From Marinibactrum halimedae (GTDB lineage Bacteria; Pseudomonadota; Gammaproteobacteria; Pseudomonadales; Cellvibrionaceae): a stretch of DNA of 64,000 bases. The notes under the pieces were generated by a model. The model was not told the origin of the DNA and did not search any database. It saw nothing but the letters and a program-made list of their open reading frames with translations. The DNA lies in the NCBI RefSeq assembly GCF_021234875.1, contig NZ_JAJQVM010000023.1, positions 1 through 64,000 on the forward strand, read 5' to 3'. A program made the translations under genes and the position numbers. Shown piece by piece: positions 1-9,135 of the stretch (position 1 is its first letter; each line of letters begins with the position of its first letter).

Positions 1-36
1 CGAATTTATTTCCTATAAATAGAAGACACCGGGCTC

Positions 37-89
37 GTTCAACAACCAAATAAGTGTCGGCTAACGACACTTATTCTTATTTGTTATGC
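37..89. other. attC-like recombination site
   Basis: The ends are GTTCAAC (37-43), which fits the RYYYAAC core, and GTTATGC (83-89), close to GTTRRRY. Between them AACAA/TTGTT (41-45/81-85) can pair, then a perfect 11-bp stem (49-59 with 65-75) closes a 5-base loop, with an asymmetric internal bulge (46-48 against 76-80). Short length, imperfect outer pairing, bulge and conserved core ends are the hallmarks of integron attC sites, and an integrase gene lies 0.7 kb away. It is at the short end of the known size range. Confidence 0.6.
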
Positions 90-405
90 AGGTGAACAAA
101 AAATCATTAAGGCAATAGCCCTACCAAAACAACTTACACCCACAATAACAACTCGGTTTACCAATGCACCAACATTGTCATTTAGCACACTCTTTCACGA
201 TACTTTTGACCATATTCAGTGGTTTAAAAAACCACAAATCATGCCCACCAACTCTGTGTTACCAAGTGCGAAGGTGAATTGACGCACCAAGTCTAAAAAC
301 ACTGCAATTTTAGCCCAAATAAAGGATTTAAATTATTCATTTACCACGAGCCGAAAAAACTGGCTAATGGCACGTAATTATCAAAGCCACCCTCATCAAC
401 ACGCT

Positions 406-471
406 GCATAACGCTTAGTAAACGGCACCTGCCGCATTATCTCAAATGATACTGCGCATGCCGTGTTATTT
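406..471. other. Second attC-like site
   Basis: GCATAAC (406-412) is the exact complement of the GTTATGC end of the first site, and GTTATTT lies at 465-471, so ATAAC pairs with GTTAT. Inside, ACGGCA pairs with TGCCGT, CGCA with TGCG, and TATC with GATA near the tip, with unpaired bases between. The fold is less regular than the first site and one spacer is long, so the call is tentative. If correct, 90-405 is one gene cassette without a recognisable ORF. Confidence 0.42.
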
Positions 472-482
472 CTGATTTTAGG

Positions 483-512
483 GGATAATACCGCAAGCGC
501 CGCTTATTATCC
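483..512. other. Hairpin near the proximal attC-like site
   Basis: GGATAATA (483-490) pairs with TATTATCC (505-512) around a GC-rich tip. There is no following T run, so it is not a typical terminator. It could be part of a folded recombination site or a transcript-stabilising element. Confidence 0.35.
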
Positions 513-766
513 AAATATCAAAAGGACCAAAAATCAACATAAACCACTGATTTTATTATAACTTTTTGTAATCTATACAAGATATCTAAAAATGATCGAA
601 AACTGTTTGTTTTTTAACCTCAAGATCGAAAATCAACCTCTCGAAGTTTAATCTTCTATCTCTCAAATAATATTTTTCTCAGCAACGCTCTGAATATTAA
701 GACCTTTTTGCAAATAAGCTCACAAAACAATCAAATAACGCTGCATAAGCCGTTTTTTCTACTTAA

Positions 767-789
767 TATAATACTGTATAAAAAAACAG
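767..789 (+). promoter_or_regulatory. intI promoter with LexA-type SOS box
   Basis: A perfect -10 hexamer TATAAT (767-772) is followed immediately by CTG-N10-CAG at 774-789, the core of the gammaproteobacterial LexA operator, extended at the left as TACTGTATA. Bound LexA would cover the transcription start. No good -35 is visible at 17-18 bp upstream. LexA control of integron integrases is established in other bacteria; its use here is inferred from this site. Confidence 0.72.
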
Positions 790-814
790 AGAAACTTAAA
801 GGTTATGAATTAAT

Positions 815-1825
815 ATGATTAAAAGGAATACAGCTACAAGCCCTTTTATGGAGAGCGTTCGTAGGGTAATTCGAAGCCAGCAAAAGTCTTTTGCAACTGA
901 GAAGGTATACTGCTATTGGATTAGGCAACTCATTAAATATGGTAAGTACATCTCTCCCGATCAGATATCACCGGAGGGGGTGGATCAGTTTTTAACTCAC
1001 CTCGCCGTGGATAGGCATGTCTCACCCAACACGCAAAACCAAGCTTTTACCGCACTTGTTTTTTTATTTCGGCATGTTTTACAGCGGGAGCTTGTGAACA
1101 TTAATGCCACTCGCTCTAAGGAAAAGCCCTTTTTGCCCACAGTGTTACCACAACACCAAGTAGAAGAGATATTGTGTTATCTAAAAGAACCTTTCAAAAC
1201 AATGATTTTACTCGCTTGGGGAGCGGGATTACGTAAATCTGAAATTTTACGCCTGAGAATTAAAGATGTTGATTTCCACAACAAAGCCATTATTGTTCGA
1301 CAAGGAAAAGGCCGAAAAGACCGTGTTACGGTACTTCCTATGCGAGCACAAGAAGGGTTGAAAGCGCTCATTAATAAAGCGTCTGTATATCATCAATTTG
1401 ATTGCGATGAAGGTTTCCCTGACGTTTATATGCCCTTTGCACTCGCAAAAAAATTCCCGCAACAGGCCAAGTCCCTTCACTGGCGTTTTATTTTTTCATC
1501 ACATCAACGAAGCCTAGACCCTCGAAGCGGAAAAGAAATGCGCCACCATATCAATGCTTCGACGCTTGAGCGGGCGCTACGCTCCGCTGTAAAAACAGCA
1601 AGAATTCAGCAAAAAGTGACCTGTCATACTTTCCGGCATACCTTTGCCACTCAACTTTTAGAAAACGGGTATGACATTCGTACTGTTCAAGAATTACTTG
1701 GGCACAATGATGTGAAAACAACCCAGATATACACGCATATTTTGAAACGCGGTGGTAATGCCGTGATCAGCCCAGCCGATCATAATCAACATGAGTTTTC
1801 TAGAATACAACAACTCCCACACTGA
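815..1825 (+). CDS. intI: Integron integrase (tyrosine recombinase)
   Basis: Site-specific tyrosine recombinase that excises and inserts gene cassettes at folded attC sites and attI. The N-terminal SAM-like core-binding domain spans roughly residues 10-95 and the catalytic domain 105-315. The catalytic set is visible: Arg140 (GAGLRKSE), the GKGRKDR strand, HTFRH at 271-275, His297 in LLGHNDV and Tyr306 in QIYTH. Residues about 205-245 (ALAKKFPQQ... WRFIFSS... DPRSG... RHH) form the extra segment that separates IntI from XerC/D. The frame is intact at 336 aa, a normal length. The promoter carries a LexA-type box. It is probably a chromosomal (sedentary) integrase rather than a class 1 mobile one, because no sul/qac segment or transposon end is seen. 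Confidence 0.93.
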   Translation: MIKRNTATSPFMESVRRVIRSQQKSFATEKVYCYWIRQLIKYGKYISPDQISPEGVDQFLTHLAVDRHVSPNTQNQAFTALVFLFRHVLQRELVNINATRSKEKPFLPTVLPQHQVEEILCYLKEPFKTMILLAWGAGLRKSEILRLRIKDVDFHNKAIIVRQGKGRKDRVTVLPMRAQEGLKALINKASVYHQFDCDEGFPDVYMPFALAKKFPQQAKSLHWRFIFSSHQRSLDPRSGKEMRHHINASTLERALRSAVKTARIQQKVTCHTFRHTFATQLLENGYDIRTVQELLGHNDVKTTQIYTHILKRGGNAVISPADHNQHEFSRIQQLPH

Positions 1826-1944
1826 GAGCACGATGATGCCTTGGCTCTGAGTTGGCTGCGTGCGCAAACAAGTGTTCGAAGCGGCAATCTAAGTAAACCA
1901 CCTACCCCCTTTGTCACACTCCTCAAGCCTGATACACTAAGCAG

Positions 1945-1972
1945 ATCTATATCAAAAAAAATTGATATAGAT
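1945..1972. other. Perfect 11-bp inverted repeat between intI and metH
   Basis: ATCTATATCAA (1945-1955) and TTGATATAGAT (1962-1972) pair around an A6 loop. It may end intI transcription or bind a regulator of metH. The rest of 1826-2119 shows no gene, and I found no cobalamin- or SAM-riboswitch signature. Confidence 0.4.
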
Positions 1973-2119
1973 TATTGAATACCTCCATGAGCGTATCCAA
2001 AGAGAGGGGTTTTTAGCATAGCGTAATGAGAAATTCCCACTACACTAACCACATTTCGCCCCAAATTAACTGTCAATCCAGTTAGCTGCAAACAGAGTTG
2101 GTAATAAGAGTTGCTTCCC

Positions 2120-5100
2120 ATGAATGATCGTACTGAACGTATTAACGCCCTCCACCAAGCCATAAAAAACCGCATTTTAATCCTCGATGGGGCGATGGGA
2201 ACGATGATTCAGGGATATAAACTGCAAGAAAGTGACTATCGAGGGGAGCGTTTTGCCAACTACCACATGGATATTGCCGGCAATAACGACCTGTTGGCCA
2301 TTACACAGCCGGATATCATCCGAGATATCCACATCGCCTACTTAGAGGCCGGTGCAGACATCATCGAGACCAACAGCTTTAATGCCACCAAGATTTCCAT
2401 GGCCGACTACGACATGGAAGAACTGGTGCATGAGTTAAATGTGGCAGCCGCCACCATGGCCCGTGAAGCCGCCGATTATGTAACCGCTCAAAATCCCGAC
2501 AAGCCCCGCTTTGTGGCCGGAGTGCTTGGCCCCACTTCACGCACCTGCTCCATCTCGCCTGACGTCAATGACCCTGGTGCTCGTAATGTTACCTTTGATG
2601 AGTTGGTTGAAAACTACCTGGAAGCGTTGGATGGTTTGGTAAAAGGCGGTATCGATATTGTGCTAATCGAAACCATTTTCGACACCTTAAACGCCAAAGC
2701 CGCTGTTTACGCCGTGCAAGAGTACTTTGAGCGTGTTGGTTTTGAGTTACCGATTATGATCTCGGGCACCATTACCGACGCCTCTGGCCGTACTCTTTCT
2801 GGTCAAACCACAGAAGCCTTCTACAACTCACTCGCGCACGCCAAACCCATTTCCATGGGGCTGAACTGTGCCTTGGGTGCCGACTTGTTGCGCCAGTATG
2901 TGAAAGAAATGTCTCGGGTATCGGAATTCGCCGTCTCCGCCCACCCCAATGCAGGCCTACCTAACGAGTTTGGCGAATACGATCAAACGCCGGAAGAAAT
3001 GGCCGAAATTGTTGGCGAGTTTGCGCAAAGTGGCTTCGTCAATATTATTGGTGGGTGCTGCGGATCCTCGCCCGATCATATTCGCGCCATTGCCGAGAAA
3101 GTCGCTCAGTTTACCCCCCGCCCTTTACCCGAGATTGAACCGGCGTGCCGGTTATCTGGCTTAGAACCTTTTAATATCGATAAAAACGCATTATTTGTGA
3201 ACGTGGGCGAACGTTGTAACGTCACCGGCTCCGCCCGCTTCAAACGCTTAATTATCGAAGAGGATTACACCACCGCGTTGGAAGTTGCCCAACAGCAAGT
3301 GGAAAACGGCGCTCAAGTGATCGACATCAACATGGACGAAGGCATGCTCGATGCCAAAGCCGCCATGGTGAAATTCTTAAATCTCATCGCCGGGGAGCCC
3401 GACATTGCTCGTGTTCCGATTATGGTGGACTCTTCCAAGTGGGACATTATTGAAGCGGGCTTAAAATGCATTCAAGGCAAGCCCATTGTTAACTCCATCA
3501 GCTTAAAAGAAGGTGAAGAAGAATTTATTGAACGGGCCAAAGCCTGTATGCGCTATGGTGCCGCCGTTATCGTGATGGCCTTTGATGAAAACGGCCAAGC
3601 AGATACCGAAGCTCGAAAAATCGAAATCTGCGAACGCTCTTATCGCGTGCTGGTAGACAAAGTTGGATTTAACCCTGCAGATATTATTTTCGACCCGAAT
3701 ATTTTTGCTGTCGCCACCGGAATTGAAGAACACAATAATTACGCCGTCGACTTTATTGACGCCACCCGCTGGATTCGCACCAATTTACCCCATGCGGGGG
3801 TTTCCGGTGGCGTGAGTAATGTGTCTTTCTCTTTCCGAGGTAATAATCCGGTACGTGAAGCCATTCACTCCGTCTTTTTGTATTACGCCATTAAGTCCGG
3901 CATGAACATGGGCATTGTTAATGCCGGCCAATTGGCCGTGTACGACGATTTACCCAAAGAGTTAAAAGACGCCGTTGAAGACGTGGTATTAAACAAAAAT
4001 GAAAATGCCACTGAAGCCCTTCTCGACATTGCCGAAAAATACAAAGGCGATGGCAGCAGTGGCCCGAAAAAAGAAGATTTAGAATGGCGCACCTGGCCGG
4101 TCGCCAAACGTCTGGAACACGCTTTGGTAAAAGGGGTTTCTGCGTTTATTGAAGAAGACACCGAAGAAGCTCGACAAGGCTCCACTCGCCCACTGGATGT
4201 GATTGAAGGCCCCTTAATGGACGGCATGAATGTGGTGGGTGGATTATTTGGCGAAGGTAAAATGTTTTTACCGCAGGTAGTAAAATCCGCCCGTGTAATG
4301 AAGCAATCAGTCGCCTATTTACAACCTTATATTGAAGCCGAAAAAGACGAAGCCGCTGAAAGTAACGGTCGAATATTAATGGCCACAGTAAAAGGTGACG
4401 TCCATGATATTGGTAAAAATATTGTCGGCGTTGTTTTGCAATGCAATAACTTCGAAGTGGTCGATTTAGGCGTGATGGTGCCTTGTGAAGAAATTCTAAA
4501 AGTCGCTCAGGAAAAAAACTGTGACATTATTGGGCTGTCTGGATTAATCACCCCGTCACTGGATGAAATGGTCACCGTGGCGAAAGAAATGGAGCGCCAA
4601 GGTATTGATAAGCCATTGATGATTGGTGGCGCCACCACATCAAAAGCCCATACCGCCGTGAAAATTGACCCACAATTCCATTTAAATCAAGCGGTATACG
4701 TCGCTGATGCATCGCGCGCGGTGGGCGTCGCCAGCACACTTCTCTCAAAAGAACGACGCGGCGGATTTGTTGAAGACCTAAAAGTCGAATACGAAAAAGT
4801 GCGTGAGCGTAATGCGAATCGCAAACCTAGAGGCACCGTTCGTACCTATGAGAAGGCCATCGAGCACGGTTTTAAATGGGACTGGGAAAACTACACCCCA
4901 CCTAAACCGAGCTTTACCGGCATTAAAATCTTCGACGATTATTCATTGGAAACCCTAATCGAAACCATCGATTGGACGCCCTTTTTTATCTCTTGGGATT
5001 TGGCCGGAAAATTCCCGAGAATTTTAGACGATGAGATCGTAGGCGAAGCTGCACGTAATTTATTTGCCGATGCCCAAACGATGCTAAAAAAATTGGTGGA

Positions 5101-5824
5101 TGAAAAACTCATTCAAGCCAAAGGCGTGATTGGTTTCTGGCCAGCGAATAGAGTCAATAACGATGATATTGAATTGTTCGCCGATGAAAATCGTAACGAA
5201 CAAATCGCCCTACTCCATCACATTCGCCAACAAATCCAAAAACCAGGTAACACCAAACCCAATTACTCATTGGCGGATTTTGTTGCGCCAAAAGAATCGG
5301 GCGCCGAAGATTACGTTGGCGGCTTTGTCGTGACCGCCGGCATTGGTGCTGAAGAATTGGCGAAATCCTATGAAGAAGCAGGCGATGATTACAACAGTAT
5401 TATGGTAAAAGCGCTGGCAGATCGCTTGGCAGAATCTTTCGCCGAACATATGCATCAGCGCGTGCGGGAAGAGTTTTGGGGGTATTCTGAGAATGAGACC
5501 TTCTCGAATGAGGAATTAATTAAAGAACGCTACAGCGGTATTCGCCCTGCACCGGGTTACCCGGCCTGTCCAGATCACACGGAAAAAGCGACTTTATTTT
5601 CTCTGCTAAATGCGACTGAAAATATCGATGTCACCCTCACAGAACATTTCGCCATGTTTCCAACGGCGGCCGTTTCTGGATGGTATTTCTCTCACCCAGA
5701 GTCTACGTATTTTGCGACGGGAAAAATTGAAAAAGATCAGGTGGAATCTTTGGCAGAGCGTAAAGGAATGGAAATGGAAACGTTGGAACGCTGGTTGCAG
5801 CCCGTATTAAATTACGATAGCTGA
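2120..5824 (+). CDS. metH: Cobalamin-dependent methionine synthase
   Basis: Transfers a methyl group from 5-methyltetrahydrofolate to homocysteine via methylcobalamin, making methionine in the cytosol. At 1234 aa it has the full four-module layout: homocysteine-binding barrel with zinc ligands in GLNCALGA and GGCCGSS (first 330 residues), pterin-binding barrel ([11 protein letters not shown] onward), the cobalamin module with the DxHxxG motif DVHDIGKN near residue 760, and the C-terminal reactivation domain with [16 protein letters not shown] chose ATG 2120; a TTG at 2111 in the same frame is possible but lies closer to the likely ribosome site. It is monocistronic, ending in a tandem-repeat array and a strong terminator. 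Confidence 0.97.
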   Translation: MNDRTERINALHQAIKNRILILDGAMGTMIQGYKLQESDYRGERFANYHMDIAGNNDLLAITQPDIIRDIHIAYLEAGADIIETNSFNATKISMADYDMEELVHELNVAAATMAREAADYVTAQNPDKPRFVAGVLGPTSRTCSISPDVNDPGARNVTFDELVENYLEALDGLVKGGIDIVLIETIFDTLNAKAAVYAVQEYFERVGFELPIMISGTITDASGRTLSGQTTEAFYNSLAHAKPISMGLNCALGADLLRQYVKEMSRVSEFAVSAHPNAGLPNEFGEYDQTPEEMAEIVGEFAQSGFVNIIGGCCGSSPDHIRAIAEKVAQFTPRPLPEIEPACRLSGLEPFNIDKNALFVNVGERCNVTGSARFKRLIIEEDYTTALEVAQQQVENGAQVIDINMDEGMLDAKAAMVKFLNLIAGEPDIARVPIMVDSSKWDIIEAGLKCIQGKPIVNSISLKEGEEEFIERAKACMRYGAAVIVMAFDENGQADTEARKIEICERSYRVLVDKVGFNPADIIFDPNIFAVATGIEEHNNYAVDFIDATRWIRTNLPHAGVSGGVSNVSFSFRGNNPVREAIHSVFLYYAIKSGMNMGIVNAGQLAVYDDLPKELKDAVEDVVLNKNENATEALLDIAEKYKGDGSSGPKKEDLEWRTWPVAKRLEHALVKGVSAFIEEDTEEARQGSTRPLDVIEGPLMDGMNVVGGLFGEGKMFLPQVVKSARVMKQSVAYLQPYIEAEKDEAAESNGRILMATVKGDVHDIGKNIVGVVLQCNNFEVVDLGVMVPCEEILKVAQEKNCDIIGLSGLITPSLDEMVTVAKEMERQGIDKPLMIGGATTSKAHTAVKIDPQFHLNQAVYVADASRAVGVASTLLSKERRGGFVEDLKVEYEKVRERNANRKPRGTVRTYEKAIEHGFKWDWENYTPPKPSFTGIKIFDDYSLETLIETIDWTPFFISWDLAGKFPRILDDEIVGEAARNLFADAQTMLKKLVDEKLIQAKGVIGFWPANRVNNDDIELFADENRNEQIALLHHIRQQIQKPGNTKPNYSLADFVAPKESGAEDYVGGFVVTAGIGAEELAKSYEEAGDDYNSIMVKALADRLAESFAEHMHQRVREEFWGYSENETFSNEELIKERYSGIRPAPGYPACPDHTEKATLFSLLNATENIDVTLTEHFAMFPTAAVSGWYFSHPESTYFATGKIEKDQVESLAERKGMEMETLERWLQPVLNYDS

Positions 5825-5851
5825 ATTACGATAATTAAATTAAGATAGTTA
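5810..5851 (+). repeat. 14-bp tandem repeat across the metH stop codon
   Basis: Three units, AATTACGATAGCTG (5810-5823), AATTACGATAATTA (5824-5837) and AATTAAGATAGTTA (5838-5851), start inside the last metH codons and run past the TGA at 5822-5824. It looks like duplication of the 3' end of the gene. Confidence 0.75.
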
Positions 5852-5893
5852 GACACTCTAATAAACCACAAACATTTAGCCTATAAACACTAA

Positions 5894-5929
5894 AAAGCCT
5901 CTGAAGAGTGAAGAAACTTCAGAGGCTTT
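5894..5929. terminator. Bidirectional terminator between metH and GMC oxidoreductase
   Basis: AAAGCCTCTGAAG (5894-5906) pairs perfectly with CTTCAGAGGCTTT (5917-5929). The A and T flanks give a short U run on either strand, which suits the convergent genes. Confidence 0.85.
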
Positions 5930-5960
5930 ATCCATTTCGTTTAAATGCTGAGCGGCTTAA

Positions 5961-7415
5961 TTAAGTTAAGTGATCTCCCAACCTCAAAGCCAGTTGCAAT
6001 AGCGGCATAGTCGGATTATTACCCCCACCACGAGAAAACACGCTACTTCCCGCCACATACAAGTTATTCGTGCCAAATACTTTGCAATTTTTATCCACCA
6101 CACCGTGCTCGGGTAGCGCCGCCATCCGCGTGCTGCCCATATGATGACAGTGGTAAATATTCGGGATTTCCAACGACTCGTCCAGAATGTATTCCGGTAA
6201 TTGGAAGCGCCCGAGCCCAGATTCGGTGGCTTGTATACTGATCTCTTTGGCGATAGTGCGAATGGTTTTTTTGTCCAGCTCGCTCATTTTCCATTGCGTT
6301 TTTAATCGACGCAGCCCTAAGCTGTCGGTTTCATCCGATAACATCAAGCGACAATCTGGGTGAGGTTCTTGCTCCATTAATGTGGTCACCAACCCCTCTC
6401 CCGCACAGGCCACACGAAATAATTTACCCAACTGATCTTCGTAACCGTAACGACAAGCAAAATCCGCTAGCCTGAGTTTTAGCGGTTTAAAACGTCCATC
6501 AACACGAGTAGCCTGAAAAATAGACAGCGTAACATTTGAGGTGCCCACCGCATTCTCGTGCGACCACGATGGTTTGGTGTAAAACTCCATGCGGCCAACA
6601 TCTTGCCAACGTGTTGAATTCGGCATAAAGGTACACAATCGCACATTAAAGTGATCCATAAAACAACGGCCAACCATATCATGCTGATTACCAACGCCAT
6701 GCTGTAATTGTGAATCCGCATTCAGTAATAAACGTGGGTTTTCAATACCACCCAAGGCTAAAACAAATGTACCTGCATTAAAATGATGACGATTACCGGT
6801 GTAATCCGAGACTTCAAATGCTTCAATAATTTGCTTGGTTTTATCGTCCAATACTATATTGGTGACATTGGCGTTAATGTATAAATCAATACTGTCCGAC
6901 CGTGTAAGCTCTTCTTTGTATTTGCTGTTAAATCGGGTGGGCGAACTCACAAGAGAGCGGTCTTTCTCAAAGCTCTGCTCAATAACGTCTGTGCCTTCTA
7001 GAGGTTTAAATTCCGTATCTCGCCCTAAATCAAGAATGTCTTTTGCTTCACCGAGGTAGGGATTAATATCGTCGAACTCAATAGGCCAACCCGGCAAGAC
7101 ATAATCGTTATGATCATTATTAAAATCGAAAGGATCAAATGGACGACAACGCCCAGCCCAATGATTGGATGTCCCACCAAAATAACGTAATCGAGTAGTG
7201 GCAGCAGGGTAACTGGTAGAATCAGAAGAAGGCGCATAAATATCTTGGGAGCGCTGTGAGTATTCCATGCCTCCTGCTTCAAACAGTGCAACACGCTTTC
7301 CTTTTCGAGCCAGTTTTCTTGCCAGTGTAATGCCGGCTGGGCCAGCTCCAGCAATGGCGAAATCGTAAGTATCCAGGTTGGGGGCAAATTGATTCTGCTC
7401 AATGTCATATAACAT
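5961..7415 (-). CDS. GMC family FAD-dependent oxidoreductase
   Basis: A flavoprotein of the glucose-methanol-choline family that probably oxidises an alcohol or sugar; the substrate cannot be told. The N-terminal Rossmann motif GAGPAG (about residues 22-27) binds FAD, followed by the FGGTSNHWAGR segment, and the C-terminal GGGNNPTMPL region fits the family's terminal FAD/active-site segment. Its 484 aa are within the normal range and there is no signal peptide. Its start overlaps the end of the upstream small exported ORF by 11 bp, so the two are translationally coupled. Related membrane-linked dehydrogenases use a Tat-exported small subunit as carrier, which may apply here. Confidence 0.88.
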   Translation of the reverse strand: MLYDIEQNQFAPNLDTYDFAIAGAGPAGITLARKLARKGKRVALFEAGGMEYSQRSQDIYAPSSDSTSYPAATTRLRYFGGTSNHWAGRCRPFDPFDFNNDHNDYVLPGWPIEFDDINPYLGEAKDILDLGRDTEFKPLEGTDVIEQSFEKDRSLVSSPTRFNSKYKEELTRSDSIDLYINANVTNIVLDDKTKQIIEAFEVSDYTGNRHHFNAGTFVLALGGIENPRLLLNADSQLQHGVGNQHDMVGRCFMDHFNVRLCTFMPNSTRWQDVGRMEFYTKPSWSHENAVGTSNVTLSIFQATRVDGRFKPLKLRLADFACRYGYEDQLGKLFRVACAGEGLVTTLMEQEPHPDCRLMLSDETDSLGLRRLKTQWKMSELDKKTIRTIAKEISIQATESGLGRFQLPEYILDESLEIPNIYHCHHMGSTRMAALPEHGVVDKNCKVFGTNNLYVAGSSVFSRGGGNNPTMPLLQLALRLGDHLT

Positions 7416-7608
7416 GCCTGCCCTCCTTCATGGCATCAAGCTCAGCCTTGGTCACCACCCAACCATTAACGGTAAAGTATTTCCCCTGCCGATCTAGAGG
7501 TTTGCCATGGAATTCCAATCGATCATGATCCGAGCTACGGGCTTGCGCCTTCCCCTGAGTGAAGGCGGGTAATGAACACATACCCCATAAAAAATGACGC
7601 CGCTTCAT
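7405..7608 (-). CDS. Small exported partner of the GMC oxidoreductase
   Basis: A 67-aa protein starting at ATG 7608, with a good ribosome site (AAAGGAGTC) seven bases upstream. The N-terminus, MKRRHFLWGMCSLPAF, has a basic start and a short hydrophobic stretch resembling a short Tat-type or Sec signal; only RR is present and the twin-arginine consensus is incomplete. The rest contains FTVNGWVVTKAELDAM. I do not recognise a named family. Overlap with the GMC gene suggests a small subunit or export companion, like subunit 3 of gluconate dehydrogenases but much shorter. Confidence 0.65.
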   Translation of the reverse strand: MKRRHFLWGMCSLPAFTQGKAQARSSDHDRLEFHGKPLDRQGKYFTVNGWVVTKAELDAMKEGRHVI

Positions 7609-7962
7609 AATGACTCCTTTATTATCGACACTCACCCACTGAAATCATCATATTCAGCAGGCATAGCACTCCTTATTGCCAGAGGTGTTTTCAAAGATAA
7701 AAACACCAATTTATGTGATTTTATAATTTTCAACATTTTTAATATCAAAAATTAATAAAAATCACATTTATTGAATTCATAACCAAAATATCGTGATAAA
7801 TATACCCTAACAGAAAAAAATGTGTAGCAAAGGTCTCAATTAAACCTTCCCTTTATTTTCGTCCAGCAATACCCCTCATACCGACCAACACTCTACAACA
7901 TGAGATTAACAATTGTTTTTTAATGCAAAATAACCATCCAACGCCCTATTTGTGAGCAAAAA

Positions 7963-8091
7963 ATGACTTATAAAACGATCCAAAATAGAGATCGCCTATA
8001 TCTTATGGCGCTATTATTGACCACTCTTCCCCTCGTTAGATTTATTGTCATCTACAATCTGCGCGATAGCTTTTTACCCACTGCAAAATAG
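7963..8091 (+). CDS. Possible 42-aa small membrane protein
   Basis: An ATG frame of 42 codons whose middle, LYLMALLLTTLPLVRFIVIY, is hydrophobic enough for one membrane segment with charged flanks. There is no strong ribosome site (GTGAGC upstream). It lies in the 0.6 kb gap between divergent genes and shares the strand of the formate/nitrite channel gene 116 bp downstream. It could be chance in AT-rich DNA. Apart from this frame, 7609-8207 shows only AT-rich promoter-like sequence. Confidence 0.25.
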   Translation: MTYKTIQNRDRLYLMALLLTTLPLVRFIVIYNLRDSFLPTAK

Positions 8092-8207
8092 GTTTCAAAA
8101 GATCGATAAAAATCAATGAGTTATAACAATCAATAAGCCTTGGTTCTATTTTTGCTATCCACCTGTGCAAACTCAGCCTTCACCTTCACCTAAAATGAGG
8201 ATCTCCT

Positions 8208-9020
8208 ATGGCTTATCTAGAACCGAGTGAATTCGCCACCAAAATGGTGGACTCTGGCGCGTCCAAAATTTATATGTCAACCAAAGACACTCTTATTCGA
8301 GCCTATATGGCCGGAGCCATTTTGGCCTTGGCCGCTATGTTTGCCATTACGGTTATCGTTAAAACAGGGTCTCCTTTGATTGGCGCCATTTTATTTCCTG
8401 TCGGCTTTATCATGTTGTATTTGATGAAGTTTGATTTATTAACGGGCGTTTTTACTTTAGTCCCACTGGCGTATATTGATCGGCGTGAAGGCGTAACGCT
8501 TCAGAAGGTCTTTAAAAATTGGGGGTTGGTCTTTGTTGGTAACTTTGCCGGCGCGTTAACGGTGGCTTTTTTTATGTCGTTTATTCTGACCTATGGCTAC
8601 AACATCGACGGTGGAGACATTGCCGCCAAAGTGGGAAGTATTGGTGAGTCGCGAACCATTGGCTACAAAGAGCATGGGCTGTCTGGTTGGTTCACCATTT
8701 TTATTCGAGGAATGCTGTGTAATTGGATGGTATCGATGGGAGTGGTAGGCGCGATGATTTCCACCTCTGCCACCAGCAAAATGATGGCCATGTGGATGCC
8801 CATCATGCTGTTCTTTTTTATGGGCTTCGAACATTCGATTGTGAATATGTTCTTGTTCCCTTTTTCCATGATTATGGGCGGCGACTTTACGGTGATTGAT
8901 TATTTTATTTGGAATGAAATTCCAACGGCTTTGGGTAACCTGGTTGGCGGGTTTATGTTAGTGGGATTACCCTTGTACTTAACCCATGTCAAAACCTCGA
9001 AAGCGCAACAATTTGCCTGA
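8208..9020 (+). CDS. Formate/nitrite transporter (FNT) family channel
   Basis: Inner-membrane pentameric channel for small monovalent anions such as formate, nitrite or hydrosulfide. The 270 aa contain the expected six hydrophobic helices, and FEHSIVNM near residue 207 carries the central family histidine. The start is ATG 8208 behind GAGGATCTC. No formate lyase, nitrite reductase or other partner lies beside it, so the substrate cannot be inferred; an amidated nitrite role (NirC) and a formate role (FocA) are both open. Confidence 0.9.
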   Translation: MAYLEPSEFATKMVDSGASKIYMSTKDTLIRAYMAGAILALAAMFAITVIVKTGSPLIGAILFPVGFIMLYLMKFDLLTGVFTLVPLAYIDRREGVTLQKVFKNWGLVFVGNFAGALTVAFFMSFILTYGYNIDGGDIAAKVGSIGESRTIGYKEHGLSGWFTIFIRGMLCNWMVSMGVVGAMISTSATSKMMAMWMPIMLFFFMGFEHSIVNMFLFPFSMIMGGDFTVIDYFIWNEIPTALGNLVGGFMLVGLPLYLTHVKTSKAQQFA

Positions 9021-9043
9021 TTTTTAACCGAAAAGTTCCTTAT

Positions 9044-9100
9044 TTTGATCGATTCCTCTACATTAGGGCTCACCCTAAGTTCAGTAGCGAGTCGATCAAA
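9044..9100. terminator. Nested inverted repeat between convergent genes
   Basis: An outer 9-bp perfect pair, TTTGATCGA (9044-9052) with TCGATCAAA (9092-9100), encloses an inner hairpin TTAGGG-CTCA-CCCTAA (9063-9078). It sits between the FNT channel gene (+) and pgsA (-) and probably serves as a shared terminator; a TTTTT follows on the plus strand at about 9107. The two-tier form is unusual for a simple terminator. Confidence 0.5.
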
Positions 9101-9135
9101 CAACGGTTTTTGAAAGGTTTTAATAAAAGATAAGA

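Larger units (their letters stand above)
1..814. other. Integron region upstream of intI, no ORF of useful length
   Basis: This 0.8 kb stretch lies upstream of the integrase start, where attI and the first cassettes are expected, because cassettes normally extend away from intI. I found no convincing gene on either strand; the longest ATG frames I read between the two attC-like hairpins are about 15 codons or fewer. It holds two attC-like hairpins (37-89 and 406-471), another hairpin at 483-512, a pair of 9-bp direct repeats (GATCGAAAA at 594-602 and 624-632) and the intI promoter. The segment between the hairpins could be an ORF-less cassette. The exact attI crossover point could not be assigned. 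Confidence 0.6.

Noticed and set aside
1-1825. Class 1 mobile integron
   Set aside because: No sul1, qacEdelta or transposon ends; the integrase is only moderately similar to the class 1 protein and looks chromosomal.
1826-2119. Possible cobalamin or SAM riboswitch before metH
   Set aside because: The gap is only 294 bp and lacks a B12-box-like or SAM-type signature; only simple hairpins are visible.
2949-3164. Many further 60-130-codon frames inside metH, uvrC, ffh and other genes
   Set aside because: They lie in alternate frames of confident genes with no ribosome sites or family features.
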